Of a stretch of 64,000 nt of DNA, positions 47,213 to 61,198 are shown in pieces. Source of the DNA: Otis tarda (Eukaryota > Chordata > Aves > Otidiformes > Otididae); NCBI GenBank assembly GCA_026413225.1, contig CM048554.1, positions 56,813,463 to 56,877,462 of the forward strand. The letters run 5' to 3'. The first letter of the stretch is position 1; each line of letters opens with the position of its first letter. The position numbers were made by a program, and so were the translations under genes. The notes under the pieces were generated by a model. The model was not told the origin of the DNA, did not search any database, and saw nothing but the letters and a program-made list of their open reading frames with translations.

Positions 47213-49899
47213 GAGAAAGATCCTGGGTGAGGAAAACACAAGCGATAGCTCTTCTGGATACCTTAATGTAAAATGAAATAATTTCAAAGTTTTGCGAGAA
47301 TCTTTTACATTTCAGAAACATATTTGATTATTGTATATAAATATGTAAGAGATCTGCAGAAATTGAGTTTAAAAGAAAGACATTTGAAAAGAATATTCAA
47401 AGTAAGAATAATCTCCCCTCCTTTACTCCATACTGAAGTTTTGACCTACAAACCTTAAAACTATGGGAAATGAATGCATTTTGTAAGTAGGTGGACCGAA
47501 TTTTGAAGGTGCAAGTAGGATACAGTAGCTTACAAGGAATAAAACTTATCTTCAAGGTCAACAGCAAAAACAAAGCAGTGTTCCAGTCCAAAGACTAGAC
47601 TTGAAGTGGTTGATGTGGCAAAAAGAGAAGTGTTTAAAACACTATAGAAAAATATTAAATTACAACCTGCTTGTTCAGGAGAAAATGTAAGACCAGATCT
47701 GTAAACACCCACACTCACTTTGTTACTAAATTCATTAAAAGATACAGTGAAATAGTGACAGCAACACACAGCTTTAGGAATAACGTATCACTTACATTAG
47801 TAACATCCTGGAAAGATCCTAGTCTGGGATATCGATGGTTTAGAAGTGGTCTACAATAGGGAACTACTACTTTTATTATAGTTAAAAGGAGATTAAATAA
47901 ACTATTAGAGATTTCTTCCCACTTAATGATAATAAATATCATTATTATAAAGTGGAAAGATATCAATGCTGATGCAAAACCAAGACTACAGAAACCTTAT
48001 TTATTTAGTAAGGATTGTTTAACCATTTTAAAAGCTATTGATATGAGTGTCAGACAGAAAGTACAAGTTAAACCCCTAAAAATCTCTGGAAAACTCTAAA
48101 TCCACAGTCATTAAATACAAGTATTATCTCAGTAAAAGATCTTGAAATCTGAAATGCTATACTTATTAGCATCATGACAGTTATGTATGATTTCATTAGC
48201 AGAAAGACCTAATTCACTCAGACCTTATGTTCTTACAAGCTTTACAAAATTCTTTCCCAATTACCTTGTTCAGAATTGCAAGATTCTGAAACTAGATGTC
48301 TTCATGGAAAAGTTTTTTCCCCCAATGTTTACTTTACACAAATAACACGCCATACATTTCTTCATGAACTTGGCAATGCCTGTGTTTACTGAACCTGAGG
48401 CATATTTAGCTACACAGATACAGTTCCTATATTTAGTATCTGAAACTGAAGTTCAAACCTGAAGTTTAAATGCTGTGAGGTAAAAACCTGGCTTACACAG
48501 TCCAGGCTTGGGCTGATTTGGCATGCAGTAGGGTACCTAATCAGAAAGATATTACAACATTCAGCAGAATATCCTATCTAAAAAGCAGTTGCTAACTAAC
48601 TCTTACAGTAGATGAAGTAAACCTTAAATACATGCAGAGAGAGCACCCCATTCAGAGAGGCTCAGCATTTTGTCTATCCTTAAACATTTTCTTGATGAAA
48701 CCTGGTTTAGGGTGGAGGTTTTTTTTTGGTTTTAAGTTCTTTTTTCATAAACTGGTCCAAACTGAAGTCCACTTCCTGCCAACAAAACCCGTTATAGAAA
48801 TATTACCTTTCCTCCCTTAGGCCCTGCCATTATCCCTGCATGCTCTGACCTGTAAAGGCTCATCTTCTCAACACTGAAGAACAAGCTGTCCATACAGTCA
48901 GACAGCATGTACCTGCAGCTTTCCTTCTCATTATTTCCAAGACAGTGAACCAGCATGCAGAGTCTCCTTTAAAGAGGCATTTTCTTTGCAAGATGTTTTA
49001 CTGATGTCAGAGGCAGCACTGGGCATATTAATAGCAAAACAAATGAGGCACATTAATAATGACTGCCTTCACTTAGTTGCTTTCATGGCATACTGATTTC
49101 AGAACATACACATATTTGGTAGAAACCATGTACATACAAAGTGAACTACAAATACTGCATTTGGGTTTGAAATTAGTGTCCATCTAAGGTGACATACCTC
49201 AGACACCTGAGGTGGCAAAAAGCTCTGTTGTAGGCAATGCTGAGTAATACCCAAGGTGCAGGCAAGGGAGGAGGCAGCAAAGCTACGGAGCTTCAATCTA
49301 CCCATCTCCAGTAGTGCTAGCGCCGAAGATGTAGCAGCACTGACTGCAGCCAGCAACGCATTAGCGACGTACTGAAGCACACGCTGCTCTGTCTTCATTT
49401 GTCCTCACATTTCATCAAGTCTCCAGAGAGCAGTGGGGAAGTTGAAATCCCTCAGCATGGGATTGATTCAAGTGCCTTGCAGAGATAATTCACACGTCAA
49501 TATTTTTAACCATTTCATTTCATTTTTTTTTTTTTTTTGTGAAAAGGAAGGAAAGGAGGATAACAAATCATGTTGGAAGCTACATTCAAGCTTCCAGCAA
49601 ATCAAGAACTGGAAACTATATTCAGCTGAAGAAAAGGAGAAAGTGTATGCTAGGAAGTCAAATCTGAAATAATAATATGGACAAGCAAAAAAGATTTTAG
49701 GGACGAAATTACAAAAAGCAAAGTTATGGAGTTTTTTTTTTTTTAAAAAAAGAATACCTCAACAGTAGTATGACTGACAAAGAGTTTCTAGAAGCAACAA
49801 TTGGTCAAATGAAATTTGCTTTATCAGAGAACTGAAATCAATTATTTCAGTGTTTGTTAGGAAATGATTAAAAGAGATGGCACATTATTTTTTTTTAGA

Positions 49900-51535
49900 G
49901 GAGAAAAGCCAGAGTGACTGCCTGAAATTGAAATGTAAACAAGGAAGGTTTAAAGTCAGAAAAGAGTAAGTATAATATTCCACTAAGAGTCCTAAAAGAA
50001 ATCACACATGAAAGTACTCCTCAGTTAAACAAGCTTCAGTAGGGACACACGGATATTTGAGTTTTTCTTTAAGGTTCTAATGGAAAACTGGACAAAGTTC
50101 AGACCAGCAAATCTGACTTCTTACACCAAGTAAATTGATAAATGCTGTATTAAAGAAATAGCAGACAAATAAATACAACACAGAAAAGCCAAGACACAAA
50201 GTCACGTCTCATGAGGGTATTCAGGCTGTCTGAAAGAGATTATAAATGGGCATGAGGCCATTTCAATTGATCTTCTATACTTGGATTTCCAATGAGGTTT
50301 TGACAAGGCTTCTCACCAAAGGCTTTTAAAAAAATTGAACTGTACTGAACTACAAGGAAGGTCCTTTGCAGGATTAATGACTTATTAAAAGGTAGAATGT
50401 AAAGCATAAGAGTAAATAGACATCATTCATAACATAGGGAAATTAAATTGTAGGTCCATATGAATCCTCCTCAACGTATTTAAAGCCCAGGAAGGGAATG
50501 AATAGTGAGATGAAAAAGTTTCTTCATGATTCAAAATTATTCAGGGTACTAAAAATTAACACTGGCTGTGACAATTAGCAGAATGATCTCACAATACTGA
50601 ATGACAAGAAAATCAATAAATGTCAGACAAAATGTAAAGCACAGCACTTGGTGAAAAAAATGGTCTAAATATATATATGCATGAATGTACTCTAAATTAT
50701 TTCTCAATATTCAGGAAAGATCTTGGAGTCATTCTGAATAGTTCTTTGAAAACATCAGTTCACAGCTCAGGGTCAGTGAGCAAGGAAAACAGAATGGTAA
50801 GAATCATTAAAGAAGGATGAAAAACAACAGCAAAAACATCATTATACCACTTTATAAACCCATGGTGTTCCCACAGCTTGAATACTTCATGCCTTTCTGG
50901 GCACTCCACCTCTAAAAGGATAGAGCACCAGAAGAAAACAGATAAGGATGATCAAATAATCCAAGAAACAGAACAGCATCCATACAAAGAAAGATCATAC
51001 AGACTCAGGCTTTCTAAACTTGGAAAACAATGGCCGAGAAAAGATAAGATGGAATCATGCAAAACTAAGGAATGTCAGTGCAAAGGAGTTTAGAGAACAA
51101 GTTATTTGTTATGCCCCATCTTGACTTCATGCTTCTTAATTTCTCTATTATCAGGCAGCAGTTTTAAAACTAGGATAAGAAAACAGCTTTATCTTTTTGA
51201 CCACAATCTGTAACTAAAATGTCAAAACTCATTACAGAGGACACTGTGGGAGCCAGCTATACAAACACATCTAGAAAAAAAATAAAATCACAAAAACAAT
51301 AGATAAATTAATGGAAGAAATGACCTATAACAGCCAGAAAGCTGTGACTACAACAGCGGGCTTCATCTGTAAGTCAATAGTCACAGGCAGCCAGAAGTTG
51401 GAGAAGTGCTGGAGAAGTGTAACCATGTACTTGCTCCACTCTTATGTTCTTTTTACAAATACCTGCTCCCGGCCAGTATCAGAAACAAGGCAAACTGACC
51501 ACTGATCACTCCCAGTGGGAGACATTCTTGTGTTC
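49900..51535 (+). mobile_element. Ancient CR1/L3-like LINE relic, about 1.6 kb
   Basis: A long, heavily mutated copy whose blocks follow CR1/L3 ORF2 order. Near 50100 is 'CCAGCAAATCTGACTTC...AAGTAAATTGATAAA' (RPVSLTS..GKLIE-like). At about 50278-50325 the translation LYLDFQ*GFDKASHQRLL is a decayed LDFxKAFDxVxHxxLL motif. At about 50718 RDLGVILNSSLKTSVHSS matches the RDLGV block of the younger CR1 at 25.3 kb. Near 50875 LEYFMPFWALHL matches its [12 protein letters not shown]. The end, CAGCGGGCTTCATCTGTAAG through GCTCCCGGCCAGTATCAG to GACATTCTTGTGTTCCT, resembles the 3' UTR and tail of old amniote CR1/L3 elements. Stops and frameshifts are numerous and the left boundary is uncertain. Confidence 0.8.
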
Positions 51536-51740
51536 CTTGTCTGTAAAGTGGTTGGCAGTAAGAAACTTCAAGAGAACAGACATAAGACTCAAAAGAGTAA
51601 TCAGGTCCAGGGGTTTGGATCTTTATTTTCTTTTTATTAACTTTGCTTGGTTTTGTCTCCTGTATATTTAGACATTTATATCTCATTCATTTTGTACTCT
51701 GGATCTATAAAATATAACATGGTGGTTCTTTGCCGCTTTA

Positions 51741-51767
51741 ATCACAACACTTAATCAGTGTTGTGAT
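51741..51767. repeat. Perfect 11-bp inverted repeat with 5-base loop
   Basis: ATCACAACACT (51741-51751), loop TAATC, AGTGTTGTGAT (51757-51767), all pairs matched. It lies about 200 bases past the end of the ancient LINE relic and outside it. No family recognised. Confidence 0.9.
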
Positions 51768-54700
51768 GGCTTCCCTAAGAAGTTGCACCATTTTACACCA
51801 AGTCTGAATTTGACTGAGTATGCTCTGGGCAGCTGAATACAGTCTTGAGGGAAAAGGTCTCCTAGTAACTAAGAGTTTTAAATAGGCCATCTCTCAGGAT
51901 TACAAAAATCTACTCAAAATTGCTCAGAGTTTGATGAGGACTTAGGATCTGAAATTTTTCACATTCCTGTCCTATCATGGCATCGCACACCCACCTGCTT
52001 CCCCTGTAATAAGCCTAAACCACCTTGCTATTTCTTAGATCTTCCCTTTGCCAGTTATCAAAGACTAAATTATGACCTGCCCAGTCTATTCAAAATATGA
52101 TTGCACAATGCAAGAAGTATAAAGATTGAAACCCTGACTGGAACCTTTAAATGTATCTAAAATAGTAACTTGGGTCTGACAAAAAAAAAAGATGTCAAGA
52201 GTGGTACTTGCCTGCAAGAGTTGTTGCTCTATTTACCCAAAGCTATCCATAAAAATATATATATAAAGTATGAAAAGAAACAAATATTCTTTTGCATCCT
52301 TTAGTATCTTCCATATGCAAGAAAGATCTTAACCCTGTTGAGGAGCTATGCCTGAAAACTGAATTGTAAGTTTGACTCTGTTCCCTTGTATTGCTATATA
52401 CCATCTTGCACTCTTTACTTGATTACGTTAATGTGAAGAAACCACGCAGGTCCAGCTGGACCCCAAAAATGTCTGTTACAGTGTAACACATCCTAACATA
52501 CAAGAAGGGGCAGAGATTCTTTAGTTACCCCTGTTCCTTTGGAAAATGCACTGCACTTTGCAATACTGTTTTAGTGCCTAGTTTGAGGGAGGAGAACGAC
52601 TGTATTTTTTGCTCCCCAGAGAACTTCATCCATTCAAGTTCAGTGAAGGCTCAAACAGAATGAGGACAAATTAAGCTGAAAAAGCTAAGGATACCTGTAA
52701 AACAGCTAAAAAAAGGTTCAGCTCCATCCTTCATGGAAATTGCTTTTTCCTCATTTACCTGAATTTGGTGACAAGTGACTGCACCAAGTTTGTAAGCAGC
52801 TCTGCCTTGCTTAATAAGAATACACTGGCAAAAAGAAACACATTCTTCCTCTGATTTTTATTGCCTGCAAAATGTCATGAGAGTTTCAAATTCAAGCAAT
52901 CAATGTGAAGGAGAATAGACCATAAAAGCAAGGATTATTGCCTCAGAAATAGCTCTACTTTCCCTACCGTTCAATAATGAGGCAAGAACTTTATGGAAGA
53001 TACCAGTGATCAGCATGGTATAAAGGAGAAAGAAACACATACGTGGTTTGATACTAGAAAAAAAATTATTAGATTTTACACAGTGTGCAAGAGAGCTAGA
53101 AAGAGGGGCCTCTCTTCTTTGCAAATAGTGCTCTTCAGTCTGCATATGCAGAAAATGTAGGATCTGTCTTTTAAAAGCTGATCTTAATGCTTCTATTCTG
53201 CATCGAGAAAGTTAAATGCAACTACCAGAGAAAAGGGCAAAAAGTCAAATGTATTCCTCAAAAAGTGCAGAGTGTAAATTGCATGCAAATGAGTTGTCAT
53301 TTTCTAAGAGCACATCTCTTCCCATTGGAAAAGGAAAACTTAACTCTAAAGCATGCTGTTCACATGCTGTTTATAAGCTATTATGGTAAACCGAAAGACA
53401 TGCTCTGCAAATTCTATTTTCACCTGTTTCTTGCTGATGAAATACAGCCGAAGACCTACTTTTAAAACACACACGAAGTTAATTTATTCTTCAGTAGGAA
53501 GCAGAGAGAAATTCTGGGGTGTCTTTGATCAGGAAGACATATCTTCTTGTGAAATATATGCCAGATGCTTAGATTCAGAGGGATCTATTTTGTGGTCAAA
53601 CTCTGTCACTAAAATATGTTTTCTTTGTAACAAACATTTCTAAATGTCTGTTATAAAATTATTTTGGAAATTATTTCAAATATATTGGTGCTAGGTCAGA
53701 TATTTTCTTTTTACTTTTACATTATTACCCGTATGTCAAAATTCTATCGAACTCAGCTAGACTACTAATATTTCTCATCTTACCTACTTTAGAAATGCTT
53801 AAATAGCAGGTATGTAAAATCTCAAACTTTTAGCACAAGCAGAGACCGCTTAACATAAAATAACGCAACCTCAAATCTCCCAAACCAAAATGACAGCTAA
53901 TCTTCAATGATAGCTGAAGCTCCAGTATTCTCAATGTTATTAAAACAAAACTTGAAAGAAAATTGATACTTTCTGCCTGTTCAGGTAGAAAGTGTGTGTG
54001 CATGGTCTCCACACTCAGAGTGATATGCCATGAAATTATGCGAGAAATGCCCATATTTTAAGACTTCAATTTTCCTCAAAACTAACATTTTAGGGGAAAT
54101 GAACTTCATGGGAACTTTTAAAGATTTACTTTTTTTTTTTTTTTTTGAAACAGAATGAAAATAGTTATTGACCTATCAACAGTCTCCAGGAAGAGAAACA
54201 CACACAGAACAGATCTGCCTAGCAATGCAAGCCCCTTTAGATGCTCTGCGTGGTCTAATCTAATTTCTAGAAGAGGTTCAGCATTTGAGCTCATTTAGAT
54301 CCTGCAACAGTGAGGGCCATGAGACTTTAATAACCTGAAAAATCTGGGACGTATATTGTATGGGCCACCATTCTCCATCTGCGCAACTGTAGTGGCAGGA
54401 GGGGAATATTCTGAAAAGCAATACATCTGCGTGAGTAAACTCAGGCAGTATGTTAAAAAGCCACCTGACAGCTAACCTCACAGGATATTAATTAGAGTCC
54501 AAATAAGCAACAAATATGATAAATGTGCAACTCAAACGCCTAAAAATTCCCTCTTTTCAAATATGGTTTTTATGCTATATTTTGGGACACAAACATAATA
54601 TCACTCTCAAAATATCCTTGTTCCCTTTTAAATGTAACATTTATTCTGTTATGTTGATTTTGTTCATCTCTGAGGTGGAATTTAACAGTAGATTAGATCA

Positions 54701-57700
54701 CTTTAGAGCTTTTGTTACTATGGTAACACTGCACTGCAGTTATATTTCTTCACCTCCAATCTTGATTTTGAGGTGACTGGTTATATTTATTCCTGTCCTT
54801 TACAGGATCTCAGTGTGATAGAAAAACATTTGGTAGAAGAAAAATGTTAGCATCAGCTCCCACCATAAGGTGGGCAGTCCATACTGATTAATTTGTACTG
54901 AAGATTAACTGTGCTGTGGGTTAAATGCATTCACTTAACTTTTCAGGGCTTTAAGTTCTAAATTAAATTAAATCACAAGTAAGTAAAGTTTGTGCTAGGC
55001 ACCCTTGGATCTCCTTTCTGAATAGCTTAGAAGCAGTATGGCACTGCAGAGGTCTTCCGAGAAGAGACTAGCTCCTCTGAGAGATGAGACAATTATCATC
55101 CAACACAAAGACGCAGAAAACCAACCAAGCAGCTTTACAAAACCTTCCTACTCACCAAAGTTGAGGTGTATGTCACAGAAATTTCCTGCACGCTAGGACC
55201 ACAAGACCTGGAGACTGTCCCCTTCCCCAGACAGCCCTGCTGTCCCACATGGAGCCCAAGCCATCCACGCAGAGGGCCAGAGCACTACTGCTCCGTGGAA
55301 GGTTTCTTCTGTACTTGGCTGCACTGTACCTGGCCTTATTGCCCTATAATGTGGGCATGTTTTATGAACACCAGGGATTCACAAAAATGTAGATAGTAGT
55401 GGCAGTCAGGCTTATTAAAAACATCACCTGACACTTCCCTCTGTAGGCTTTTATTTTATGTTGCTTATAATTTTGTTAAACTGAGCTGAAGTTTTAAGAC
55501 GAGAAGATGCTCATATAAGATGGTTTAAGAGTAGAGGGCTTAACCTCCTCACTTTTTCTCTGCAAAAGTAGAAAGATTTCTTAGCCAAAGTAGTCTACAT
55601 AGAGATAGCTTCCTGCAGAAAATTGCTCTTGGGAGGCAGGGCTTTCTGCTTTCTCTCAGAAAATTGCTAGGGAAGTGTAAGGCTATTTTCTTATTAAACT
55701 ATGACTAATATTATACCCTCTAGGCATTTGTACCAGCCTGATTTTTTTTCATGGGAAATTTCAAGAAAAGTGTTCGGGCAATTTCTAGTGTAGAATTACA
55801 GAAAAATATGCCTTTCCATATGGCTTTTGTTTAGGATGTGTCTTACATCATCCTGTGAAAATCAAGTCAAATTCCAACAGCTCAGGAACCTGTAAAATAT
55901 GTAGAATTAGAGGTAAAACTCTAAGTTTTGGAAGTTAAACCTCTCCAAAATGAGTCCTATGTCCCCAGTCATGCTAGAGCCTCAGCTCTCGACCTCGATG
56001 CCCAGAGACTAATCAGTGTTGTTCCATCCCCTCCGAGCTCCCACCTACATCCAAAAAGTGCATACAAAATTTTTTCTTCAGAGAGAAGGAAGGATTAATT
56101 ACATTTTAATTAGGGAACGCATTACGTTAGCCTGATTCTACCAGCAACCACAGGGTGGCGATCATGCTCTGTGCTATCAAATTAATGGCTTTTGGCTCAC
56201 AAGGTCACTTTGTACAGATAAACCTCATGTACATCCTCTCGAAGGAGATTCTTCTGATTCCTTCTCCTAAAGCTGAAGAGCTGCAGAATTCATCACATCC
56301 CACTCGCACCTGATTTTCTTTACCATAAATCTAAATCCCCACGCTTAGCTTATTTTGTCAGTTGGTCTTGTTTAATTTTTCTCCTCCTCTGGCAAGGAGT
56401 TCAATGAAAATTATCACATGATGTCATGCTAGTGTTCATTTTGAACCAGCAATCACTTAAGGTTTGCAGGCTACCTCTCATAAAGATATCTGATTGAACA
56501 GTAACTGGTAAACACTAAACTGCATATCAAGTAGCATAACTCACTCCAGTGGCTCACTAAAGCTTCATTGGATTTGTCCTTGAGGCAATGAAAGTAACTA
56601 CTTAATATTTCACCATCTCTTTGATTATTTTTATAACATCTAGTTACCAAAGAACATTAGCTGAAATGTAGCATCTGCTTGTCAAAAAAAGGTACACTTA
56701 TTTTTTTTAACTACTCCTTCCAATGAGATTGAGACATAAAGATGACAAGTATTTGCATAGAAACGAAGACCAATTCCACAGGATCCAGTTCATCTGCATC
56801 AGTACAAACAGCAAAATAACGAAAATAAAGAATCGATTCAGAACACAATAACAGCCATGGTTTCATCTAACAATTAACAGAGGGTGGGTTGAATGTATCT
56901 TGCGAGGGGCAAGGCAACGTTCTTTGGTGATTAAACCACATTGGCAATTTCTTCCTAAAAAGACAGTTTGTTTTGCCTGTAACTTGTGTGATTGTTTACA
57001 CGTGTGGCTGTAAATGCTCTCAGATCAGACTGGCAAAACTCAAGCCAACTTTATACAGGACCAAGTAAGCATACAAGAGAGGAGAATCAGACTCTGCAAT
57101 ATTCACTCTGCCTAGATGTTCACAGGTTTTCCAAACTGTTTTGTAAAATAAAAATATATTAGCATCTAGCTAGGCAAATGAAAGTTTACATATAAAGTAG
57201 GCCAGGTTGATCTTGATAGGGTCAGAGAACCTGTCTGGCATAAAGATGATTATGGCCTACAGGAAAAAATAAGAATGGGCAGCTTATTTAGGATGCAAAT
57301 ATTTTGACATTTATCCAGTGCTTTACTTGGCAGCAGCAGCAGAAATAGCAGATATCCTTCCTGTACCACTCAACAGAGGCCTCAGCAGGAAAAGCCAAAA
57401 CTACTGAAAAAAAATACTGCCTTGATGTAGTATTACCAGGCAGAAATATTTGGCCTTGATTTTCACAGCCCTGAATCAACACTCAGATTGGTTAAAGGCA
57501 TGTACCTCTCAGCAGAGAAGAGCATGATGTATGTTAGAGCAAAATTCAGTTCATTTGGTAGACATGCACAATTTCTTCACAAAACCAGGCAAAAAGATCT
57601 ATTGTTTCCTGGTCTTTGCATCAGATTTGCATTTTTGATCAATACTAACTGGCTCTTGGGGAAGATTGGGGAAGACCTCTAACAGACAACGTATCGCTGG

Positions 57701-60694
57701 CTTCTATCCATACACAAATTAAACAAAGCAACATTGGTGGAAATTGTCTCCCAAATTCCCTGGTGTACAAAAGCTGCAGCACATCGCACTGCACTCAAGG
57801 TACAGATGAATCCTGCCACATTAGGTGTCATCAGTACTGACTTCCAGCAAGTAAAGAGAGAGAAGGTTGCTGTCCAGGAGAAGAAAAAACCTGTCACTTT
57901 GCTAGATCTCTAGGGGAGCTCTGGCTCACAGGAGGGTTCAGCAAGTGAAAGCAGCTAGAATTAGGAAAGTTGCGAGATGTGGTGGCTGAATCAGCCAGTA
58001 CACAATTAGGGATGGAAGATCTTTCCAAACATGCCAGCACAGGAAGGAGCTGAGGAAACATCGGGAAAGGCTGGGCTGAGGAACTGAAAAACAATTGTTG
58101 TAGGCATTTCAGAAGGCATTCATGCATGCATGGAGCACAAGTAGTGTGCTAGCCCTGTGAGGAAATTCAGTGAAGTAGATGAGAAGAAAAAAGCATGAAC
58201 AAACTTGATTCCATGGACAACTCTTCTCTATTGTTCATTAAATTCAACCTGTTCTCAGAGTAAGATGCTATTGAAGAGAAAGAGGAACATCTCCCAGCAG
58301 AGGTCTTTAACCATTTAAATAACTCTGTCTTCTTCCTATGGATAGGCAGACATACTTTGCAGTTTATGAAGTTGCAACCAATTTATTAGATATACCTTCC
58401 CTGGGTGTCTGTCAGCTGAGTTTCAAGTTGCTATCAGTGGGCAGACAGGGACATAGAAATCCTCCCAAGGTGAGGAACTTGTGAACTGGGAAACGAGCAC
58501 TGGGAGAGGGAGCCCAGACTCGGGGTGCAAAGAAAGGTCAGACTCTCACAGCTCTTCTTCCTCAGGGTCTGGCAAATCCTTTCATGCAAAGGGACTTGCA
58601 GTGCTCGCTGAGTTGGGGTCACTCTCACAGAATAAGGAAGATACAGAACTTCGTCTCCCCATTTCACAGAACTGATGCAAAAGTATGAGTGTCATACTGC
58701 TGCTCCTCCTGCCCTTTGGGAGTGTAGCAGAGCACTGCTCTGTCATGGCATTTCAAGCAGACAGCACCATCTTACTGAGAGAATAGGAGCAGCCATCTGC
58801 TCTTGAATAGGGGAGAACAGATCTGAAGGGCAAAACCAAGTTGTATGCAACCTGCCCTTAGCAGAGAGGCACAGCGATGCTTTGGGTTTCACTGCAAAAG
58901 ACACAGCTTGCTCTCACCAACATAAGCGCATCTTAGCTACCTCCATAAAATCCTGATGGTAATGGAGTATCTTGTGGATCTTACCTGGAGATAGATGAAG
59001 TGAAGTGTACTTGTGTCTCATCATATCCAGCTGTCTCCTTGTTAAAAATCATAGGGACTTGACCTGTTTAGGACTTGGCAGTGAGTTATGTGAGACATAT
59101 CAGCTATAACACATCTCCCCACACCCCACAAACACACTCTAGCCAACAAAGATGATCTGAAGAGAGTGTTGTTAGCTTGGATGTCTACTGAAAAGTTTTG
59201 CTTTCACTAAGGAAAATGTATGACTTTGCTATATAGTAGAGTTTGTTGAAGATGGCTGTACCCTCCTTACAAGGCTTTAAATCAACCAGTTCAACACAAA
59301 AAGGCACCTGCCTTGCATTGATTAGGCTTTTAGAAAAGACTAATTAGACCAAACCAGTTAGCAAGAGCTTTGTACTGAAACTTCAAATTAGGCAAAGCAT
59401 TTTTATAAGAGATTGGCAGCCAAAGCCCACAATTGGAAGAGAACAGAAGCGGATTCTGGTTCTGTTCAGATGGAAACTCTGAGGCCCACTAAGAGGACAA
59501 TAATGATTTTCTATCTGCAGAGAACTGATAAAATGGTAGCATTAATAGAAGTCCTGAAATTTGTAAATTTTTGTGCTGCTTGGTGTTTCAGGCACTTAAA
59601 TGCAGCACTTTACCAGGTACAAGGGCAAAATCTGCAATTTTCCTAATTACTTTTGATTTTCAGAACAGGCTTTTTTTTTTTTTTCCACTATAACATTTTT
59701 ATAAATTCAAGTATACTACAACAAGCTAAAAAAGCATCACTCATGTTTCTGGTCACAGATGAGACTGGGTGCTTCTGCTCACACATTTTGGCTAGATAAA
59801 TTTGGCTGCTTTCACATGTTTTCTTGATTAGGGTTTTGGTTTTTTTTTTTTTTTGCATTTTACTTTAAAAAGAGACTAATTCATTTGAGGAATTAATAGA
59901 CAATTATGCATAATGTGAGATTCTCATCTGTTGGAAAGCAATGGAAGTCAAGACAGGTCTAAGTTGGACAAGTGAAAAACAAGATGCTTTACAGAAGTGG
60001 TGTAGAAGCGATCTAACATACCTTTCATTATACACATGCCTTTCAGTAGATAAATACAATTCTTAGCATCTATTTGCCTGTACTCCATAAACATTCTATA
60101 TATTTAATCTATTTTTGCTTTATTAAGGTGCAGAAAAGGATGTGGCTTCCAATATTCATTCTGTTCTTAATTCTGTTTCAGTTTTGTACTGTGTGTTCCG
60201 TAGTCGAGGACACTAAGTTTCTATTCATGTTTTGTTCTTCAGGTTTTTGTGTCCTTGCAGCTCATTCAAAACAAGGATGCTGAAGAAAGAATAAGAGGAT
60301 TTTTATAGTAGTCCTTAGCTGATAAAAATATTTTAAGTGGCAGCTGATCACATGATTTAAAAAAAATATCTCAAATTCAAAGATAATCTGGATGTGACAT
60401 ATTTGAATTTAAACTGTAAGTGCTGTCTGCTGATTTGATTATGCTTGTTCCGATCTGTACACAGCTTTCAATGAAGGATCACACTCAATGAATCAGGCAC
60501 CAAAATGTGAAATATTTAGCTTAGAGACCTATTTATATAGGAATTAGGTTTACCAAACAAGTGAGAGCTCTTTTAGTCTGTTCATTCCCTGAGTTTCAGA
60601 AGTGAAGAGGTTAAGCCAATTTCATGCTGCTTTGTTTCTGACAGCCGAGTCCAGGGGCTGTGAAGTCCATCTGCAGCAAAACACTTAGCCACAG

Positions 60695-60724
60695 GCAATG
60701 TGATCTTCTTGCTTTTCACATTGC
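60695..60724. repeat. 9-bp inverted repeat, 12-base loop
   Basis: GCAATGTGA (60695-60703) and TCACATTGC (60716-60724) are perfect complements around a pyrimidine-rich loop. The stem is too short for a microRNA precursor as it stands. Confidence 0.75.
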
Positions 60725-61198
60725 TTAGATGTTCCATGAGAGCAGTAATAAGATTAGCTGCAAGAAGCTAAATGCTTGGCCCTACCTACACTTGTGTTGC
60801 TATGTCTGATACACCGGAGAAATGTTAATTATATGTAGAGATCTAGTAGCCTCTAAAGACTGAAGAATGAGATGAAGATGTTCCACCTCTGAGACCAACT
60901 TTTGTTCTTCAATAAATGTGTGCTATTGTGCCATTGAAAAGAATGAGATACACTCTTCAAGAGCAATTATTTTAGGCCCTATCAACTTAGGTATGGAGTT
61001 GTCCTGACATAATGAAACACTCTTTCCTACTGAATTGTAGGTGTGATTCAATGTCTAAATTTTATGCTCACTTCACATAATTTACCATGGTTTGAGTCAA
61101 ACTAATTATTATTATAGGCTTCCTTTCATATTCTTTGAATTCAGAGTAAAACTGCAGCTCACTATGGTTTTAAAAGAAAACCTCATTTTATAGTTAAA

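Larger units (their letters stand above)
35020..49899. other. Intergenic, no gene recognised
   Basis: Long AT-rich stretch. The largest open frame, 166 codons at 38153-38653 plus, has no recognisable domain. Simple repeats include (TTTA)n at 37848-37867 and an A-rich tract at 41108-41144. Small items described separately are an inverted repeat at 36185-36210, a diverged repeat pair at 45841 and 47161, and an unexplained CpG-dense open segment at about 49198-49398. Confidence 0.55.
51536..61198. other. Intergenic, no gene recognised
   Basis: AT-rich DNA with poly(T) runs (for example about 54130-54146, 59668-59684 and 59838-59854) and only short open frames without domain similarity. Hairpins are listed at 51741-51767 and 60695-60724. 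Nothing else could be supported. Confidence 0.55.
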
